Below are positions 42,065-45,487 of a DNA stretch of 45,487 nucleotides, piece after piece. Under the pieces are notes generated by a model, which ran no database searches, was not told the origin of the DNA, and was given only the letters and a program-made list of their open reading frames with translations. Within the stretch, counting starts at the first letter, position 1. Every line of letters starts with the position of its first letter. The DNA comes from Clostridiales bacterium. GTDB lineage: Bacteria; Bacillota; Clostridia; Lachnospirales; Lachnospiraceae. The stretch spans positions 1-45,487 of the forward strand of contig JAAYNV010000026.1 in assembly GCA_012520645.1 (NCBI GenBank). Reading direction: 5' to 3'. Made by a program: the position numbers and the translations under genes.

Positions 42065-42922
42065 ATGATTACACTAAACAATCTGGCTGAAAACCAGAAC
42101 ATGAAGGTCATTGCAGAACAAGGAATTTACACCGTATTTGAACACCAGAAGGACATGAGCGTTTCGCCGGAATACTCTTCAGTGGCATACTTTATGCATG
42201 AAATGAATGTCAGAAAGCGCCAGGTTCTCTGCCGCATGAACAATTCTGCCGTAAAGCTGCAGGCAGGCGCTATGCAGTGGACTGCCGGACAGGTGGATTC
42301 CTCTACCGGCGTAAAAGGGGTTGGTGATTTTCTCGGCAAGGCACTCAAAGGCGCTGTTACAAATGAATCGGCTGTAAAGCCGTTATATCAGGGCTCCGGC
42401 TTTCTGATGTTAGAGCCGACCTACCGCTATATTATTTTAGAAGATGTTTCCCAGTGGGGCAGCGGCATCGTATTGGATGATGGTCTGTTTCTTGCCTGTG
42501 ATGCTTCCTTGCAGGAAAAGGTCGTTGCCAGAAGTAATGTCTCTTCCGCCCTGCTTGGTGGCGAAGGTCTGTTTAACCTTTCCTTATCCGGCTGCGGTAT
42601 CGCCGTACTGGAAAGCCCGGTTCCGAGAGAAGAATTAATTGAAATTGTCGTACAGGACGACGTCGTAAAGATCGACGGCAATATGGCAATCGCATGGTCC
42701 AACAGCCTGCAGTTTACCGTGGAGAAATCCTCTAAATCCTTAATGGGTTCGGCTTTAAACGGCGAAGGCTTTGTCAATGTATACCGTGGCACCGGAAGGA
42801 TTTTACTTGCTCCGACTGTAAACGGAACAACCATGTCCACCTCAAATGGACCAAAGAACAGCAATACTACTTCATCAAAGGGACTTGTATCCAGCGTGGT
42901 AAAGAGCGCTTTAGATCTGTAA
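42065..42922 (+). CDS. AIM24 family protein
   Basis: The start is the ATG at 42065 after GAGGGAGG. The 285-residue protein is beta-rich and fits the AIM24/TIGR00266 fold: GSGFLMLEPTYRYIIL and the repeated GEGLFNLSLSGCGIAVLESP and GEGFVNVYRGTGRILLAP. The family has no known enzymatic role in bacteria; the mitochondrial relative affects cristae organisation. There is no signal peptide. It has its own promoter and shares a bidirectional terminator with the downstream convergent ABC operon. The glycine- and serine-rich tail is probably disordered. Confidence 0.87.
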   Translation: MITLNNLAENQNMKVIAEQGIYTVFEHQKDMSVSPEYSSVAYFMHEMNVRKRQVLCRMNNSAVKLQAGAMQWTAGQVDSSTGVKGVGDFLGKALKGAVTNESAVKPLYQGSGFLMLEPTYRYIILEDVSQWGSGIVLDDGLFLACDASLQEKVVARSNVSSALLGGEGLFNLSLSGCGIAVLESPVPREELIEIVVQDDVVKIDGNMAIAWSNSLQFTVEKSSKSLMGSALNGEGFVNVYRGTGRILLAPTVNGTTMSTSNGPKNSNTTSSKGLVSSVVKSALDL

Positions 42923-42961
42923 TATTGAGAAACGTCTCTAAAAATGCAAAAATAAATAGAA

Positions 42962-43005
42962 AAAGAACTCCCGCCATCTCCATTTTCAAACAGCGGGAGT
43001 TCTTT
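42962..43005. terminator. Bidirectional terminator between aim24 and the amino acid ABC operon
   Basis: AAAGAACTCCCGC (42962-42974) pairs with GCGGGAGTTCTTT (42993-43005); T-rich after the hairpin on both strands. Confidence 0.9.
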
Positions 43006-43030
43006 CTGCTTATAAAATCTATTTTTGATA

Positions 43031-43801
43031 TTATAACACTTTATTCAAAAAATCAATTGTTCTGGGCTGCTTCGGATTTAACAGTATTTCCTGCGGAGTG
43101 CCCTCTTCCACGATATAACCTTCGTCCATAAAGATCACGCGGCTTGCCACTTCCCTTGCAAATCCCATTTCATGCGTTACAACCACCATGGTCATACCGT
43201 CTGCGGCAAGCTGTTTCATGACCTCCAAAACCTCTCCTACCATTTCTGGGTCAAGTGCCGAGGTCGGCTCGTCAAAAAGCATGATATCCGGATTCATGGC
43301 CAGGGCACGGGCAATCGCCACACGCTGCTTCTGTCCACCGGAAAGCTTGCTCGGATAAACCTCTGCCTTTTCTGCCAGACCGACACGATCCAACAATTTC
43401 ATTCCGGTCTCTCTTGCCTCTTCCTTTGTCATCTTCTTCAGTTCTACCGGAGCTAACATAATATTTTCGATGACCGTCAGATTCGGGAACAGATTAAAAT
43501 GCTGGAACACCATACCAATATTCTCACGCACCTTATTAATATTGATGGATTTATCCGTAAGGTTATATCCATCCACAATAATGGTGCCTTCCGTTGTCTT
43601 TTCCAGACGGTTCAGACAGCGCAAAAAAGTACTCTTACCGGAGCCGGATGGTCCAATCAGACAGACTACTTCACCCTCCCTGATTTCCACGTCCATACCC
43701 TTTAAGACATCCAGATGTCCGAAGCTCTTTTTTAAGGCTTTTACGCTGATCTTGCTTCCATCCGCATTCAGATGCTTTTCTGCCATACTTTTATTTTCCA
43801 T
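43031..43801 (-). CDS. Polar amino acid ABC transporter, ATP-binding protein
   Basis: The 256-residue ATPase has Walker [19 protein letters not shown], the Q-loop [13 protein letters not shown], signature [15 protein letters not shown], Walker [15 protein letters not shown] and VTHEMGFA, the last typical of GlnQ/HisP-type amino acid importers. A 25-residue N-terminal extension precedes the first strand. It overlaps the permease gene by 11 bases at its start and ends before the bidirectional terminator. Confidence 0.95.
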   Translation of the reverse strand: MENKSMAEKHLNADGSKISVKALKKSFGHLDVLKGMDVEIREGEVVCLIGPSGSGKSTFLRCLNRLEKTTEGTIIVDGYNLTDKSININKVRENIGMVFQHFNLFPNLTVIENIMLAPVELKKMTKEEARETGMKLLDRVGLAEKAEVYPSKLSGGQKQRVAIARALAMNPDIMLFDEPTSALDPEMVGEVLEVMKQLAADGMTMVVVTHEMGFAREVASRVIFMDEGYIVEEGTPQEILLNPKQPRTIDFLNKVL

Positions 43802-44447
43802 AGGACAATCTCCTCTCCAGTTTTCTTGCTACTTTGGAAAGTACCGTAATGACAACCAGATACATGATACCGATGATGACCCACATCTTGAAGGACTCAA
43901 AATTCCTTGCAATAACGATCTGACCTGCCTTAACCAATTCCGGGAAGCCGATCACAGACAAAATAGAGGTATCCTTTAAGGTAATGATAAACTGATTGAT
44001 AATTGACGGAATCATGGTGCGGATTGCCTGTGGCAGAATGACCTTCCGCATGGAAGTGCCATAAGGAAGTCCAAGGCTTCTGGCCGCCTCCATCTGTCCC
44101 TTGTCCACCGCCTGAATTCCGGCACGAACGATTTCCGCCATGTAAGCGCCTGCATTCAAACTCAGCGCAATGATACCTGCTACCAGCGCACTCAGGCGAA
44201 TTCCGGTTGCAAGCGGAATACCAAAATAAACAAAGAATGCCAGTACAACGAGCGGCACACCACGGATACAGTCAATATACAGATTAGCAATCAAATGCAG
44301 CCCCTTTTTCTTGGATACATTGAGCATTCCGAACAGCAGACCGATCACGGATGCAAAAATAAGTGACAGGAATGTCAGTTCCAATGTCTTTCCCATCGCA
44401 CTTAAAAGATATACCCCGTTTTCACGAATAAGTTCCATAAATGACAT
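43791..44447 (-). CDS. Polar amino acid ABC transporter, permease
   Basis: The start at 44447 ([10 protein letters not shown]) has AAGGAGG ten bases ahead; a longer frame to 44492 lacks one. The 218-residue membrane protein has about five helices and the HisM/GlnP EAA loop [22 protein letters not shown] that docks the ATPase. A homodimer is expected, since there is only one permease gene. Part of the three-gene importer operon. Confidence 0.93.
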   Translation of the reverse strand: MSFMELIRENGVYLLSAMGKTLELTFLSLIFASVIGLLFGMLNVSKKKGLHLIANLYIDCIRGVPLVVLAFFVYFGIPLATGIRLSALVAGIIALSLNAGAYMAEIVRAGIQAVDKGQMEAARSLGLPYGTSMRKVILPQAIRTMIPSIINQFIITLKDTSILSVIGFPELVKAGQIVIARNFESFKMWVIIGIMYLVVITVLSKVARKLERRLSYGK

Positions 44448-44532
44448 AATTTCATTTCCTCCTTCTGCTTTTAAGGGGTAGCACAACAGCACAGAACTCT
44501 ACACTGTTGTGCCATCAATTTAAGAACAGAAC

Positions 44533-45339
44533 TTATTTGGTATATTTGGCTACGATCTCATCGTATTTTCCGTTTTCCTTAATGTTCTTTAAGCCTTCCT
44601 GGAACATGGAAAGAAGTTCTGCATTTTTGCCCTTTCCTACCGCAAATCCGTAAGAGCTTCCAGCTGCATTGATGCCGTCCGGAATCTGCAGTTTTGCACC
44701 CTGTTGAATATTATAAGCCATAACCGGGTAGTCTTCGAAGCATGCTACGGTATTTCCGGCTAAAACATCCTGATACATAGTCGGGGAATCGGAAAATTCC
44801 ACAATTTCATAGCCATACTGCTCTTGAACAGACTTCGCATAGTCTGCGCCGTTTGTACCGGTTTTAACCGCTACCTTCTGACCCTTTAAATCATCATAGG
44901 AAGCAATCTCAGAACCCTGTGCTACCGCGAAGGTAACATCTGCATCATAGTACGGATCAGAGAAATCAAATTTTGCCTTACGCTCTTCTGTAATGGACAT
45001 TCCGGCGATTACACCGTCTGCCTGACCTGCTTCTACTGCAAGGAGCGCTGCATCAAAACCAAGCGACTGTAATTCTATTTCAAAGCCCTGATCCTCCGCG
45101 ATCGCATTGATAATATCTACATCAATTCCTACAAAGTTGCCTTCTGCATCCGTAAACTCAAACGGAGCAAATACAGTGTCAGTTGCAATGATATACTTAC
45201 CGCCTGCCTTTGCAGTATCCTCTGCTGCCGCCTCTGTTTCGGCAGCTGCTGTTTGTGCCGGAGCTTTACTGCTGCCGCAGCCTGCCATAGTCACTGCCAT
45301 CATAACCGCAAGTACCATGGATAATACTTTTTTCTTCAT
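44533..45339 (-). CDS. Polar amino acid ABC transporter, substrate-binding lipoprotein
   Basis: The 268-residue precursor has a lipoprotein signal with lipobox MAGC at about residue 20, then an Ala/Glu-rich linker, and a type II periplasmic-binding fold: FAPFEFTDAEGNFVGIDVDIINAI, GFDAALLAVEAGQADGVIAGMSITEERK, VAVKTGTNGADYA. This is the SBP_bac_3 family; residues for the alpha-amino group such as the R in ITEERKAKFDFSDPYY are present. The exact amino acid is not clear. First gene of the operon, 85 bases before the permease start; start has AGGAGGAA upstream. Confidence 0.94.
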   Translation of the reverse strand: MKKKVLSMVLAVMMAVTMAGCGSSKAPAQTAAAETEAAAEDTAKAGGKYIIATDTVFAPFEFTDAEGNFVGIDVDIINAIAEDQGFEIELQSLGFDAALLAVEAGQADGVIAGMSITEERKAKFDFSDPYYDADVTFAVAQGSEIASYDDLKGQKVAVKTGTNGADYAKSVQEQYGYEIVEFSDSPTMYQDVLAGNTVACFEDYPVMAYNIQQGAKLQIPDGINAAGSSYGFAVGKGKNAELLSMFQEGLKNIKENGKYDEIVAKYTK

Positions 45340-45360
45340 AATTGTTCCTCCTCTTATTTC

Positions 45361-45385
45361 TAGGTAGTGTCAAATTTACTACCTA
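45361..45385. promoter_or_regulatory. Inverted repeat upstream of the importer operon
   Basis: TAGGTAGT (45361-45368) and ACTACCTA (45378-45385) around nine bases, 22 bases upstream of the substrate-binding gene start. It may be an operator or a leader hairpin. The bases 45386-45487 hold no other gene I can see. Confidence 0.5.
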
Positions 45386-45487
45386 TTTTTCTTTCTAAAA
45401 CCTTTATTTTCGGGAGCTTGCAAATAAAAAGAGCATTGACCTCCCTTTTTTGATATAATGTCCTCGACCAAAATTCCAAAATACCAA

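Noticed and set aside
1-45487. CRISPR array or cas genes
   Set aside because: No regularly spaced repeats and no Cas-like proteins; the repeats found are two-copy elements.

Overview
The window looks like a chromosome segment of a low-to-mid GC Gram-positive anaerobe, most probably a Clostridia member of the Lachnospiraceae type. The evidence is strong AGGAGG ribosome binding sites, sigma-A type promoters, a CIRCE/HrcA operator, lipoprotein signals, a Firmicutes-style type VII secretion (T7SSb) gene set, a B. subtilis-type ThyA and a PheB-like ACT protein. The species is inference. Most genes lie on the minus strand and read right to left.

Positions 1-7761 are an accessory region. A frameshifted tyrosine recombinase fragment runs off the left edge. 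Next to it, an operon (right to left) encodes an orphan C-terminal EssC/FtsK-type ATPase domain, two small helical proteins, an anchored extracellular protein, a WXG100-like protein, an RHS/YD-repeat polymorphic toxin broken by two apparent single-base frameshifts, and an AT-rich toxin tip followed by a probable immunity gene. This is a candidate T7SS-exported RHS toxin/immunity cassette.

Positions 7844-21221 are housekeeping: htpG with a CIRCE element, a PrsA-like foldase lipoprotein, sbcC, sbcD, folA, thyA, a beta-CASP ribonuclease, an ABC exporter and a sugar-kinase-like protein, mostly in one compact operon.

Positions 21193-30434 form an AT-rich island holding a type I restriction-modification locus: fic, hsdM, hsdS2, a tyrosine recombinase (frameshifted in a T tract), hsdS1 and hsdR. 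hsdR is cut off before its last helicase motif exactly at the start codon of the next chromosomal gene. A 174-bp direct repeat follows hsdM and follows the recombinase, so it flanks a 3-kb segment with hsdS2, the recombinase and an undersized type I toxin-antitoxin-like module (a 48-aa membrane peptide, a convergent antisense promoter and a shared bidirectional terminator). The module is itself bordered by 8-bp direct repeats. I consider this excisable specificity cassette with a built-in addiction module the most interesting structure, together with the T7SS/RHS cassette.

Positions 30435-45487 return to core functions: tRNA-Gly(GCC) with an unusual palindrome at its start site, a membrane-anchored GH3 (NagZ-like) enzyme, an 800-bp non-coding or poorly coding stretch, a LUD-domain protein, a three-gene MacB-like ABC system, an aspartate-to-threonine operon (pheB-like, hom, a phosphoglycerate-mutase-like proposed homoserine kinase, lysC), an AIM24 protein, and a polar amino acid ABC importer.
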